Positions 52,644-61,542 are shown, numbered from the stretch's first letter. The stretch is DNA of 64,000 nt from BOKV01 sp049289295 (GCA_049289295.1 JBATLL010000041.1:62001-126000), one strand, 5' to 3'. Translations and numbers: made by a program. The notes: generated by a model not told the origin, from the sequence alone.

Positions 52644-53789
52644 ATGAAGCCGGATGTGACACCTGTCGGGCGCTATTTCGACGCAATGGGAAATGCGCTC
52701 GACGGGCTGGATACGTTTCTGCGCGAGGACGACAGCCCGCTCTACAAGCATGATGTGATCGGCTCGATCGTCGAGAGCTACCTGACGCGCCTTCGCGGCT
52801 CGTTCCAGAGCTGGCAGAACCGCGTCGCGTTTGCCGACCGGTTCCGCATCTCGCAGGCCGAGAGCGGGTTTCCCGCTTTCCAGAACGTGATGGAACTGGA
52901 GAACGACCGCAGGGAAGCCAAGAAACGGCTGGCAGCGATGCCGGACGGCACCACAATCCGACAGGAAATGGTGGACTATATCCTTCGCAAGAAGGAGTTT
53001 CCGCTTGCCCCGCAAAAGATGATGGCTGAGCGCCAGTATCTCGAAACGGTCGAACAGGGTACGCATTTCTCACCGTTCGTGCTGCCGCGAACGGTTCGTG
53101 TTTCGGTCAATCCGAAGACGAAGCGACCCTATTACATCGTCCACTGGGGCTATTTTGACGGAACGGCCAACCTGCCAATGGTCTATGTTGTCTCGCTGGA
53201 AGATTCGTCCAAGGACATGGTTTCAACGCTTGTGGACCGCGATGGCAAATTGAGCCGCAATGTGGAAATTCCGCTACCGGTCGATGGGCTGCTCAATCCG
53301 AAGCTGGCGCACCAGTTCGACGATTTCTGCGACAAGAATTCATCCTACTCGCTTTCGCTGTCGACCATCGCAACAAGCATGGACAAGGACTTCGACACGC
53401 TTCATCCAAAGCAGTTGCGCCGCTTTGTGCTGGGTCCCTTCTATCACGCCGACATCACCCGCAACGGCGAGACGGTTGATCAGATCCTGAAAAAGGTACA
53501 CAGGCCGGAAAACCAGTGGCTGCTGACCTGGACCTTGCAGGAAATCTATTCGGTGAACGAGAAGCCCGGCAAATGGGGCCTTTGGGGCGGGGAACCGCCG
53601 CGCGACGAATATTTCATCAACACCGATGATCTGGAATGCGCACGCCAGGGCGTGTCAGCTTTCCAGAGGCACACGCTTGTTCCCCATGAAGCCTATCAGG
53701 CGATCTATGCGGCAGGTGAAGCTGACAAGGTGTTCGCCGGTTACGAGACGCACATCATTTCAGGCGGCCAGGTGCTGCGGAGGGTATGA
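52644..53789 (+). CDS. conserved protein of unknown function, second gene of the AAA+ module
   Basis: 381 residues, soluble, no motif I recognise. N-terminal ~150 residues are helical (IVESYLTRLRGSFQSWQNRV). The C-terminal part is mixed, with an aromatic patch VRVSVNPKTKRPYYIVHWGY and the segment QNVMELENDRREAKKRL. RBS GGGGAAGG. It is separated from the ATPase gene by 3 bp, so the products are likely made in fixed ratio. Confidence 0.7.
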   Translation: MKPDVTPVGRYFDAMGNALDGLDTFLREDDSPLYKHDVIGSIVESYLTRLRGSFQSWQNRVAFADRFRISQAESGFPAFQNVMELENDRREAKKRLAAMPDGTTIRQEMVDYILRKKEFPLAPQKMMAERQYLETVEQGTHFSPFVLPRTVRVSVNPKTKRPYYIVHWGYFDGTANLPMVYVVSLEDSSKDMVSTLVDRDGKLSRNVEIPLPVDGLLNPKLAHQFDDFCDKNSSYSLSLSTIATSMDKDFDTLHPKQLRRFVLGPFYHADITRNGETVDQILKKVHRPENQWLLTWTLQEIYSVNEKPGKWGLWGGEPPRDEYFINTDDLECARQGVSAFQRHTLVPHEAYQAIYAAGEADKVFAGYETHIISGGQVLRRV

Positions 53790-53792
53790 AGC

Positions 53793-55703
53793 ATGGACAT
53801 TAACCTCACGACGTTGCGCGAGGAAGACATCGTCAAGCACCTGGCTACGGCGCAGTCTATGGTAACGCGGATCGTCATTCTCGAAGCTGCGCGTCGCGAC
53901 AGCAATACCGAGATAGCGGGCACCCGTCGCAGATTTGTCGCGACGGTTTCCACCGCGGGTCAGCGCTCATCGCGCGAAGTGGAACTCGTGAAGACACTGG
54001 CGGCGATCACGCCTGAAGATCCGATGCTCTCGCCCTCACAGCACAATGTGCTGTTCAAGACGCGTCGCGCGCTGGCCGTGGCGCTTGCGGTTGGTGATCT
54101 TTTCTCGCGCCAGACCGGGCTTGATGCGCTGCATGCGCGCAATGCGTCTTCGGTCCTGGAAGGTGGCGAAGCGGACACTTACCGCGTGCTGATGGAGGCA
54201 AGCGCTTATGTGGCAGCGTTTTCTGCGGCTGCCTACATCAAGCAACTGGTGGAAGCGGATGGCGAACCGACCGGCGATGTAGACGGGCCGGACTTCAATT
54301 TCGCGACGCCGCAAGATGCTCTGAAGGGACTGGTCGCAGGCCTCGAAGCGGCAGCGGCAAGTTCCACCGATGACCATGTGCTCCTGTCCCGGGTGCGTGC
54401 CTTTGCTGATCTGGCGCTCAATGACCTGTTGTCGCGCAAGTCACGTTTTTCCGGCCTTGGCCCGTTCGAGCAGGTGCATCTGCGCCTGGATGGCGATGGT
54501 TTCGAACTGAATGGTTTCGATGTCGCGCCAGGCGCGAAATCCAAGCCGCTGGTAATGACCTTCAAGAAGCCCAACGAGATCATCGGCAACCACATCGCAA
54601 AATATCAGGCAATGAAACTTGCCAAGATGCTGATGGCCTATGACTTCGACCGGCAGATGAATCCGTTCGTGGAACTGGGTGGTTTCCTGTTCACCTTCAT
54701 CGGTGATGGTGCGCCCGGCACTGGCAAGACGATCCTGATCCAGATGATCGCTGGCATGATCCATGATTACTGCCAGGTCGCCGGATACGGCTTCACATAC
54801 GAGAATTTCGGCGTGGATCAGATTTCGTCCTATCAGGGCAAGTCCGGGCAGAACTGCAAGCAGTTCGTCAACAATGTGCTCAATCCGCGCACGATCGGCT
54901 TCGGCACTGTCGACGATATCGACCAGGTCGCGGCGAAGCGGTCGGATGATCGCGCATCTGCGGGCCAGCAGGAGATCACGGCGGTTCTCATGGAAAGTTT
55001 TGCCGGTGCAACGACCGTCGTGCGCGGCAATTGCTCTTTTGGCATGTTTTCCAACTATCCCGAGAATGTCGACGACGCGCTGCGCCAGCGTGCCGGCGCG
55101 CGCTGGCTCGTGGACGGGCCACAGACCCGCAACGACTATATCGACATCTTCGTTCTGCTGGCAGGCAAGAACCACAAGATACCGCTGGGTGACCACAAGC
55201 TGTTCGAAGCACAGATCATCGAGAAGGCGGTAAGCACGGCCTACGGCGAACATTCACGCCCGCAGGAAGACGGGCTCGTCTCCGTGTATGAGCGGTTCAT
55301 GAAGGAGCATGGCAAGCTCGATACGATTGAAGACATTGGCGACTATCTGCATCGCATCAAGGAGGCAGAGCCGCGCTTCACCGGGCGCGCGATCAAGAAC
55401 ATCACCGATGCGATCAAGATGCGCGCCATGGATGTCGATCTGCCGGATGAATGGTTCGAGAAGCCCGAAAGCTTCATGCACAAGCCTTACGATGCGAAAA
55501 AGACGATGATCGAGGAATTGCGCGGGCCGTTTTCGATCGAGATGGTATTGCAGGAGATCAACCGCTATGCCGATTCCGAATTCCGTTATTCCGACAAGGC
55601 TGACGATGCTGCTGTAAGCGAGATCATCCGCCGCGAGCGCCAGCGTGAAAAGGCGGTCGAGCGGATCACGGAAATGAAGGAAAAGGGCACCTGGGGGGCC
55701 TGA
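53793..55703 (+). CDS. AAA+ ATPase, core of the five-gene module
   Basis: 636 residues. Residues 1 to ~290 are a largely helical N-terminal domain. The AAA+ core has Walker A GDGAPGTGKT (304-313), a Walker-B-like TVDDID (Asp374-Asp377), sensor-1 Asn in MFSNYPENVDD and candidate Arg fingers in LRQRAGARW. The C-terminal helical lid and tail run to residue 636 (IIRRERQREKAVERITEMKE). No protease, helicase or TM segment is seen. It could be an unfoldase or remodeller acting on its coiled-coil or membrane partners. It overlaps the next gene by one base (TGATG). Confidence 0.85.
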   Translation: MDINLTTLREEDIVKHLATAQSMVTRIVILEAARRDSNTEIAGTRRRFVATVSTAGQRSSREVELVKTLAAITPEDPMLSPSQHNVLFKTRRALAVALAVGDLFSRQTGLDALHARNASSVLEGGEADTYRVLMEASAYVAAFSAAAYIKQLVEADGEPTGDVDGPDFNFATPQDALKGLVAGLEAAAASSTDDHVLLSRVRAFADLALNDLLSRKSRFSGLGPFEQVHLRLDGDGFELNGFDVAPGAKSKPLVMTFKKPNEIIGNHIAKYQAMKLAKMLMAYDFDRQMNPFVELGGFLFTFIGDGAPGTGKTILIQMIAGMIHDYCQVAGYGFTYENFGVDQISSYQGKSGQNCKQFVNNVLNPRTIGFGTVDDIDQVAAKRSDDRASAGQQEITAVLMESFAGATTVVRGNCSFGMFSNYPENVDDALRQRAGARWLVDGPQTRNDYIDIFVLLAGKNHKIPLGDHKLFEAQIIEKAVSTAYGEHSRPQEDGLVSVYERFMKEHGKLDTIEDIGDYLHRIKEAEPRFTGRAIKNITDAIKMRAMDVDLPDEWFEKPESFMHKPYDAKKTMIEELRGPFSIEMVLQEINRYADSEFRYSDKADDAAVSEIIRRERQREKAVERITEMKEKGTWGA

Positions 55704-56980
55704 TGCAACGCCTCATTGAAAACAGGCTCATCTATGGACAATTGCTGGAGGTTTCGGAGCCTCACCTGATCGAGCGCTACAACAAGGCGCTCGAAGGCTT
55801 CAACCTGAAGCGTACCAAGCTCAAGAAGTTCCGCATCGACATGGCGGGCTTTTCGCCGGAAGTGGCGGACGAGCTGAAGGACCAGCAGTATCTCGATCCC
55901 AATGGAGTCAATCGCCGTTTCATCATCCTGACGCCCGAGCAGATCGAACTGCCCGTCATCAACACGGCGTTCTCGAATACGGAAGACCTGCTGTACCAGT
56001 TCTTCGAGAAGAACCAGCGCGCGCTGTTTGCGCTGACAATCAAGGATGTGCTGTTCGGGGAGATCGAGGATTCGGTGTTCGAGGTTCGCGACATCGACGA
56101 CCTGCTTTCCATCGAACAGGTTGAATTCCGGGTGATGACGTCGAGTGACCTGCTGGGCAAGTCCGGCGAAATGCAATTGATGATCGACCGGTTGCTGAAG
56201 GACCCTGAAGCCTGGCGTGACGATGCGATGCTGGAACGCATGGTCGAAACGGCCAAGGTCACCGGCGACATTCGCAACAATGAGATTACGCCAACTGAAG
56301 TGCTGTTCCGGCAGAACGCCTTCTGGACCTCTCATTTTGGGGGCATACATATCTTCATCGAAGATGGGCAGGTAACGGTCATTGCAGATCCGTCGGCCAA
56401 GGGATTTCGCCGTTCAAGGCCGTGGCAGGTCGCCTATATCGACAAGCATGACCATGATGCGGTCTATCGGTTCCTGGCTGAAAGCGGCCGAATCGATCCG
56501 CCGCGCGGATCGTGGATCGAGCGCTCCGGGCTGCTGGAGCATCGCGCAATCATGCTGATCGCCTGGCTGGCCATGCAGGATGATCCCAAGTGCGACCTGT
56601 CAGGCGTTTCGCCGCAATGGGCTTCAAACTGGGCAGCGCACCACAGCAGGCTGGTGGAGAAGGAAGGAACACTTCCACTTCTCAACTGGGTAAAGCGACA
56701 GGTTGCCAACTGGTCCAACATCGATGTCAGCGAGATCGAAGCTCAGCAACGCTTCTCGATTTCGCGCGCCAACCCCGAACATGGCGACCGCTATCTGGTC
56801 AATCGGCTCATTTCGGAATATCTGCCGTATGACTTCATGACGCGGTTCGTGTTCAACAAGCCGGGTTTTTACACCGACTACGAGAAATGGCCGGACAATT
56901 ACCGCGACTATGTGGTGAAAGAGATCCGCGATAACTATCTAACTGACAAGAAAGCGCTGAGGCGCAAACTGTACAAATAG
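55703..56980 (+). CDS. DUF6638-like protein, fourth gene of the AAA+ module
   Basis: 425 residues, soluble, starts MQRLIENRLIYGQLLEVSEP. No catalytic motif is recognised; it has conserved-looking aromatic/charged segments FRRSRPWQVAYIDKHDHDAV and YLPYDFMTRFVFNKPGFYTD. I recall the label DUF6638 for such proteins next to AAA ATPases in alphaproteobacteria, but could not check it. Translationally coupled to the ATPase. Confidence 0.7.
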   Translation: MQRLIENRLIYGQLLEVSEPHLIERYNKALEGFNLKRTKLKKFRIDMAGFSPEVADELKDQQYLDPNGVNRRFIILTPEQIELPVINTAFSNTEDLLYQFFEKNQRALFALTIKDVLFGEIEDSVFEVRDIDDLLSIEQVEFRVMTSSDLLGKSGEMQLMIDRLLKDPEAWRDDAMLERMVETAKVTGDIRNNEITPTEVLFRQNAFWTSHFGGIHIFIEDGQVTVIADPSAKGFRRSRPWQVAYIDKHDHDAVYRFLAESGRIDPPRGSWIERSGLLEHRAIMLIAWLAMQDDPKCDLSGVSPQWASNWAAHHSRLVEKEGTLPLLNWVKRQVANWSNIDVSEIEAQQRFSISRANPEHGDRYLVNRLISEYLPYDFMTRFVFNKPGFYTDYEKWPDNYRDYVVKEIRDNYLTDKKALRRKLYK

Positions 56981-57014
56981 TCTGTCAAGACAGGCTTCAA
57001 GGAAGGGGCCAGCC

Positions 57015-58130
57015 ATGCTTGATCCAGTGATCCAGTTCTTTACCCGAATTTTCGAAAGCATCGGCAGGGGGATCGGTTGGCTCATTGCCGCCATTCTCTA
57101 CCCCTTCGTCTCAGTTGGCCGCTGGTATACGCGCCGGGGCTGGATCATTCGCGGCAGCGTCGGGCTTGTGCTTCTGGTGTGGCTTGTCAGCTACCTCTAT
57201 TTCTTCTGGCACACGCAGCGCTGGACAAACTTCAACCCGGACTATGTCGCATCCTATGACCTGGCCAATCGCACAGTCGATCCCGGCGAGAAGATGCCGG
57301 AAGGGTCGGCCACGCAATGCGCGACTTCCGCGATTGTGGAGGTTGCTGCCGATCTCATCGATTTCAACGTCAACCAGAACGAATGGATACCTTCCACGCT
57401 TCTGGCGAAGCTTGGCCTGTTCGGGCTGGCACCGTGGAAGAACACACCTTTCTTCGACAACAAGGCAGCCTTCCAGCTTGGGGTCAATCAGGTCCTGCGG
57501 CGTACATCCGTCGAGCTTGTGGACACGCTTGGGCGTATCCGCGGCACCTCTCAGATCGACCAGAACCTGCAGGACGCACGCGGAAATCTGGCGTTTGACG
57601 AAGAGACCTGGTACTTCGGCATCAATCCGTTCGGGCCGAAGTCACCGACCCCCTATTTCTTTCGCTCGGCAATCGGGGATCTGAACAAGTTCAACGAGCG
57701 CCTGGCGACTTGCCAGGCTACCTTCGACCCGCGCGCGGACAATCTGATGCAATTCCTCGACCGCATCACGGGTGACATCGGTTCCACATCCGACATTCTG
57801 CGCCAGCGCATGGAAGCGTCCAATGCAGGCTGGTTCGATACCCGTGCGGATGACCGGTTCTGGTTCGCCTACGGACAGCTTTACGCCTATTACGGGATCC
57901 TTTCCGCCGCGCGGCGTGATTTCAACAGCGTCTTTGTCGAACGCAACCTGACGCGCGTGTGGGAGCGCACCGTCGAGCAGTTGCGTGCGACGCTCGATAT
58001 CACGCCCTTCATCATCTCGAATGGCGGGGAGGCAAGCTGGATCATGCCGTCGCACCTGGCGACAATGGGCTTCTATCTGTTGCGCGTGCGATCCAACCTG
58101 GTTGAAATCCGCAGCATTCTGGACCGGTAG
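57015..58130 (+). CDS. DUF2333-family membrane-anchored protein, last gene of the AAA+ module
   Basis: 371 residues. An amphipathic N-terminus (FFTRIFESIGRGIGWLIAAI) precedes one clear TM helix at ~47-63 (SVGLVLLVWLVSYLYFFW); the rest is predicted periplasmic, with NEWIPSTLLAKLGLFGLAPW and DNKAAFQLGVNQVLRRTSVE. This fits DUF2333. RBS AAGGAAGGGG. It probably anchors the module at the inner membrane and may report envelope state (inference). Confidence 0.78.
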   Translation: MLDPVIQFFTRIFESIGRGIGWLIAAILYPFVSVGRWYTRRGWIIRGSVGLVLLVWLVSYLYFFWHTQRWTNFNPDYVASYDLANRTVDPGEKMPEGSATQCATSAIVEVAADLIDFNVNQNEWIPSTLLAKLGLFGLAPWKNTPFFDNKAAFQLGVNQVLRRTSVELVDTLGRIRGTSQIDQNLQDARGNLAFDEETWYFGINPFGPKSPTPYFFRSAIGDLNKFNERLATCQATFDPRADNLMQFLDRITGDIGSTSDILRQRMEASNAGWFDTRADDRFWFAYGQLYAYYGILSAARRDFNSVFVERNLTRVWERTVEQLRATLDITPFIISNGGEASWIMPSHLATMGFYLLRVRSNLVEIRSILDR

Positions 58131-58133
58131 GAT

Positions 58134-58151
58134 CAGCGCCATCTGGCGCTG
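58134..58151 (+). terminator. hairpin after the AAA+ module
   Basis: An exact 8-bp stem CAGCGCCA (58134-58141) / TGGCGCTG (58144-58151) lies 3 bp after the DUF2333 stop; the following tract (TTATCCTG) is poor in T, so termination may be weak. Confidence 0.45.
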
Positions 58152-58390
58152 TTATCCTGCAAATAGTTCGCGATGGTTCGGGGCGACCCCGGAAGGGGCC
58201 GCTCCGACCAGTTGACGTGTTATCCGGGATTTCGTGGCGGCAAGCGGACAGCGCAAAAATACAAGCTGGTCGCAATTGGTGCATTGTAAGGCACTTTCTG
58301 AACGTCAGAATTTCGCTGTTTGCGATTTTAACTGTTGCGAACAGGATCGGGAGGCTTGCTGCTTCCCGAACATAACGGGGAGCATTCGTC

Positions 58391-60070
58391 ATGGCCGCAT
58401 TCAAGACCGATATCGAAATCGCACGTGCAGCGAACAAGAAGCCGATCCAGGAGATCGGTGCCAAACTGGGTATCCCCAGCGAACATCTTCTGCCTTACGG
58501 CCATGACAAGGCCAAGGTGTCCGCGGAATTCATCAAGTCGGTACAGGCAAACAAGACTGGCAAGCTGGTGCTCGTGACCGCGATCAACCCAACACCGGCA
58601 GGTGAAGGAAAGACGACGACGACCGTTGGCCTTGGCGATGGGCTCAACCGTATCGGCAAGAAGGCGGCTATCTGCATTCGCGAAGCCTCGCTTGGACCGA
58701 ATTTCGGGATGAAGGGCGGCGCGGCAGGCGGCGGATATGCGCAGATCGTCCCGATGGAGGAAATGAACCTGCATTTCACGGGCGATTTTCACGCCATCAC
58801 CTCGGCCCACAATTTGCTGTCGGCAATGATCGACAACCACATCTACTGGGGCAATGAACTGCAGATCGACGAACGCCGGGTAACCTGGCGTCGCGTGATG
58901 GACATGAATGATCGTGCGCTGCGCGACATCGTGACCTCGCTTGGCGGCGTTTCGAACGGCTTCCCGCGCCAGACCGGTTTCGACATCACGGTCGCATCGG
59001 AAGTGATGGCGATCCTTTGCCTGTCGAAGGACCTGGCTGACCTGCAGAAGAGACTGGGTGACATCGTTGTTGCCTATCGCCGCGACAAGAGCCCGATCTA
59101 TTGCCGCGACATCAAGGCTGACGGTGCGATGACCGTTCTGTTGAAGGATGCCATGCAGCCCAACCTGGTGCAGACGCTAGAAAACAATCCGGCATTCGTG
59201 CATGGCGGACCGTTTGCCAACATCGCCCATGGTTGCAACTCCGTGGTCGCGACGACAACAGCCCTCAAGCTTGCCGACTATGTCGTGACCGAAGCGGGCT
59301 TCGGGGCGGATCTGGGTGCGGAGAAGTTCTTCGACATCAAGTGCCGCAAGGCAGGTCTCAAGCCATCAGCAGCCGTCATCGTTGCCACAGTGCGCGCGAT
59401 GAAAATGAATGGTGGCGTGGCGAAGGCGGATCTGGGATCGGAGAATGTCGATGCGGTGAAGAAGGGCTGCGCCAACCTTGGCCGCCACATCGCCAACACG
59501 AAGGGCTTTGGCGTTCCTGTCGTCGTGGCGATCAACCATTTCGTGTCGGACACGGAAGCGGAGATCCAGGCAGTGAAGGACTATGTCGCTTCGCAGGGTT
59601 CCGAGGCGATCCTTTGCAAGCACTGGGCCAAGGGTTCGGAAGGCATCGAGGAACTGGCGAAGAAGGTGGTGGAGCTTGCAGAAAGCGGCGCGGCCAACTT
59701 CGCGCCGCTCTATCCAGACGAAATGCCGCTTTTCCAGAAGATCGAAACAGTCGCCAAGCGCATCTACCATGCTGACGAAGTGATTGCGGACAAATCCATC
59801 CGCGACCAGCTGAAGACGTGGGAAGCAGCGGGCTACGGCCATCTCCCGGTCTGCATGGCGAAGACGCAGTATTCCTTCTCAACCGACCCCAACCTGCGTG
59901 GAGCACCAACCGGTCATTCGGTGCCGGTGCGTGAGGTGCGCCTTTCCGCCGGTGCGGGCTTCATCGTGGCGATCTGCGGTGAGATCATGACAATGCCCGG
60001 CCTTCCGAAGGTTCCGTCAGCAGAGGTAATCCGCCTCAATGACGAAGGAAATGTCGAAGGCCTGTTCTAG
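58391..60070 (+). CDS. fhs: formate--tetrahydrofolate ligase
   Basis: 559 residues with the characteristic P-loop ITAINPTPAGEGKTTTTVGL, SLGPNFGMKGGAAGGGYAQI, the folate/formate loop MRATVRAMKMNGGVAKADLG-like segment (VATVRAMKMNGG), and the C-terminal GFIVAICGEIMTMPGLPKVP. It makes 10-formyl-THF from formate, ATP and THF. The 260 bp upstream contain no gene. Confidence 0.97.
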   Translation: MAAFKTDIEIARAANKKPIQEIGAKLGIPSEHLLPYGHDKAKVSAEFIKSVQANKTGKLVLVTAINPTPAGEGKTTTTVGLGDGLNRIGKKAAICIREASLGPNFGMKGGAAGGGYAQIVPMEEMNLHFTGDFHAITSAHNLLSAMIDNHIYWGNELQIDERRVTWRRVMDMNDRALRDIVTSLGGVSNGFPRQTGFDITVASEVMAILCLSKDLADLQKRLGDIVVAYRRDKSPIYCRDIKADGAMTVLLKDAMQPNLVQTLENNPAFVHGGPFANIAHGCNSVVATTTALKLADYVVTEAGFGADLGAEKFFDIKCRKAGLKPSAAVIVATVRAMKMNGGVAKADLGSENVDAVKKGCANLGRHIANTKGFGVPVVVAINHFVSDTEAEIQAVKDYVASQGSEAILCKHWAKGSEGIEELAKKVVELAESGAANFAPLYPDEMPLFQKIETVAKRIYHADEVIADKSIRDQLKTWEAAGYGHLPVCMAKTQYSFSTDPNLRGAPTGHSVPVREVRLSAGAGFIVAICGEIMTMPGLPKVPSAEVIRLNDEGNVEGLF

Positions 60071-60119
60071 GACAGGCTAATCCGGGCGTCAGGCTTTTAT
60101 CCCTGACATGGCGATGATA

Positions 60120-60155
60120 TACCCCGCGCAAATCCATTGCGCGGGGTATTTTCTT
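60120..60155 (+). terminator. fhs terminator whose 3' arm holds the CDF ribosome binding site
   Basis: A 12-bp perfect stem TACCCCGCGCAA (60120-60131) / TTGCGCGGGGTA (60137-60148) is followed by TTTTCTT. The TTG start of the CDF gene is at 60154, so the only purine-rich sequence available as RBS (GCGGGG, 60141-60146) is base-paired in the hairpin. Confidence 0.85.
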
Positions 60156-61050
60156 GACCGGCAGGACTGCGGCATCACTGGCCTGGAAGAGCATAGTCGT
60201 GGCGCTTGCCGTGCTGGCGCTGAAGTCGCTTGCCGCATGGTGGTCGGGCAGCGTGGCGCTGTTTTCAGATGCGGTGGAAAGCATCGTCAACGTGGTGACG
60301 GCCGTGGCGGCCTGGGGCGCCATTCTCTATGCCAACCGGCCTGCAGATGAATCCCATCCCTATGGTCACGAAAAGGCGGAATATTTCGTCGCACTGCTGG
60401 AAGCGATCCTGATCGGTGCTGCGGCATGGTCGATCATTGCCGCCTCGTGGGATGCACTTCACCATGGACCTGTGCTTGAGGTTCCGGTGGAAGCCTTTGC
60501 GGCCAATATTGCTGCGGGCATCATCAATGGCGGCTGGTGCTACGTCATCATTTCGCAAGGCCGCAAACTTCATTCGACCGCGCTGCAATCCGATGGCTGG
60601 CACCTGTTTGCCGATGTGATCTCATCGGCCGGTGTCCTGCTCGGCATATTCCTCGCCATCGTGACCGGCTATGCGATGCTTGATCCGTTGCTGGCCTTGC
60701 TCGTTTCGGTGAACATCCTGTGGTCGGGCTGGCATTTACTGAAAATGTCGGTCGCGGGGCTGATGGACATGGCGCCGGATGCCGAAACCCTGTCGGCGAT
60801 AGGAAAGGCAATTTCCGACACTGGCAAGGGCGCGTTGCAGGCGCATGATCTCAGGGCGCGCCGTTCGGGTTCGGTCACCTTCATCGAGTTTCATCTGGTA
60901 GTACCCAGCGACACCAAGGTGAGCGAATCGCATGCGATCTGTGACCGTATCGAGGAAGCGCTGCGCAACGAGATTCCCAGGGCGCGAATCACCATCCATG
61001 TCGAGCCTGAGGAGAAGGCGCATCAGGAGGGCGGGATCGCTCTCGACTAG
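60154..61050 (+). CDS. cation diffusion facilitator family transporter
   Basis: 298 residues from TTG 60154 (no ATG is available before the first TM helix). TM1-TM2 carry the metal site SVALFSDAVESIVN, followed by ADESHPYGHEKAEYF; TM5-region DGWHLFADVISSAGV has the partner DxxxD. The C-terminal cytoplasmic domain includes SVTFIEFHLVVPSD. Likely exports Zn, Co, Fe or Mn. Its start sits directly on the fhs terminator. Confidence 0.9.
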   Translation: MTGRTAASLAWKSIVVALAVLALKSLAAWWSGSVALFSDAVESIVNVVTAVAAWGAILYANRPADESHPYGHEKAEYFVALLEAILIGAAAWSIIAASWDALHHGPVLEVPVEAFAANIAAGIINGGWCYVIISQGRKLHSTALQSDGWHLFADVISSAGVLLGIFLAIVTGYAMLDPLLALLVSVNILWSGWHLLKMSVAGLMDMAPDAETLSAIGKAISDTGKGALQAHDLRARRSGSVTFIEFHLVVPSDTKVSESHAICDRIEEALRNEIPRARITIHVEPEEKAHQEGGIALD

Positions 61051-61148
61051 CCTCGACTATTTCGGTATGCTTCAGTAACTTACTGATTTTGTTACATAAA
61101 AAAATCCATCCAGAAAAGGCCAGCGAAAATGCGGGTCTTAACATTTCA

Positions 61149-61177
61149 TTTACAAATACAACCTATAGTATATATAT
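61149..61177 (+). promoter_or_regulatory. AT-rich promoter of a candidate small RNA
   Basis: TTTACA (61149-61154) and TATATA (61171-61176) are spaced by 16 bp in a strongly AT-rich island; predicted start near 61184. Confidence 0.45.
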
Positions 61178-61183
61178 GTACAC

Positions 61184-61343
61184 AACACGCGGCATTGTTG
61201 CCGTTACGAGACACGACGCGCTGATCCCCCTGCTAATTCCTCAGCACGGCGTGTACCTGCCAGCAGAGAGGCCTTTGTGGCAGGTTCAAAGGAAAGGAAG
61301 ACCTGATCCAAATCCGCCCGGACCAGGTCTTCCTCTTCTTTTT
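61184..61343 (+). ncRNA. candidate structured small RNA between CDF and trpL
   Basis: The ~160-nt segment begins just after a sigma70-like promoter and ends in a strong terminator. It contains one perfect 8-bp hairpin (ACCTGCCA 61255-61262 / TGGCAGGT 61278-61285) and the terminator stem GGAAGACCTG (61296-61305) / CAGGTCTTCC (61324-61333) followed by TCTTCTTTTT. A short peptide frame (MYTTRGIVAVTRHDALIPLL…) crosses it, but lacks an RBS. The ends are predictions; the RNA family is not recognised. Confidence 0.5.
61296..61343 (+). terminator. rho-independent terminator of the candidate small RNA
   Basis: 10-bp perfect stem (61296-61305 with 61324-61333), extended by an inner TCC/GGA pairing, followed by TCTTCTTTTT. 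Confidence 0.75.
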
Positions 61344-61387
61344 CCTGGCCTCACTTTCCCCCTGCATTCCGCGTCTGATCGACCCAC

Positions 61388-61416
61388 TTGTGAAAAGACC
61401 GATCAACCGCTAATGC
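61388..61416 (+). promoter_or_regulatory. trpL promoter giving a leaderless transcript
   Basis: TTGTGA (61388-61393), 17-bp spacer, TAATGC (61411-61416). Transcription would start about 7 nt later, at or next to the A of the trpL ATG (61424), as described for rhizobial rnTrpL. Confidence 0.65.
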
Positions 61417-61423
61417 TTTGTTC

Positions 61424-61468
61424 ATGAGAAATTCGTGCGTCAACAACTGGTGGTGGCGGGCCCGCTGA
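61424..61468 (+). CDS. trpL: trp leader peptide TrpL
   Basis: A 14-codon frame encodes MRNSCVNNWWWRAR with three consecutive Trp codons, the ribosome-stalling sensor of trp attenuation. No Shine-Dalgarno is present, consistent with a leaderless mRNA as in Sinorhizobium. It lies 140 bp before trpE(G), with an attenuator terminator in between. Confidence 0.9.
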   Translation: MRNSCVNNWWWRAR

Positions 61469-61507
61469 AGCGGCCGAAGGTCACCCGTGCGCGCATGAGG
61501 GATTTGA

Positions 61508-61542
61508 AGCCGCTGGAGTTGGTCCGGGCGGCTTTTTCTTTT
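61508..61542 (+). terminator. trp attenuator terminator
   Basis: AGCCGC (61508-61513) pairs with GCGGCT (61528-61533), with an inner GGA/TCC pairing (61515-61517, 61523-61525), followed by TTTTTCTTTT. It lies between trpL and trpE(G); stalling on the Trp codons would favour the competing antiterminator. Confidence 0.8.

Larger units (their letters stand above)
61424..61542 (+). ncRNA. rnTrpL attenuator RNA
   Basis: If transcription stops at the attenuator (stem at 61508-61533), a ~119-nt RNA carrying trpL is released. In Sinorhizobium meliloti this RNA (rnTrpL) also acts in trans. Homology is inferred from position, leader peptide and leaderless promoter. Confidence 0.65.

Noticed and set aside
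51530..58130. AAA+ module as an antiphage defence system
   Set aside because: There is no nuclease, toxin, protease or sensor domain, no mobile flank, and the membrane and coiled-coil partners fit a cellular role better; no positive evidence for defence.
61178..61427. Leader peptide or coding gene MYTTRGIVAVTRHDALIPLL… over the candidate small RNA
   Set aside because: It has no ribosome binding site, runs through the terminator hairpin into the trp promoter, and has no run of regulatory codons like trpL.
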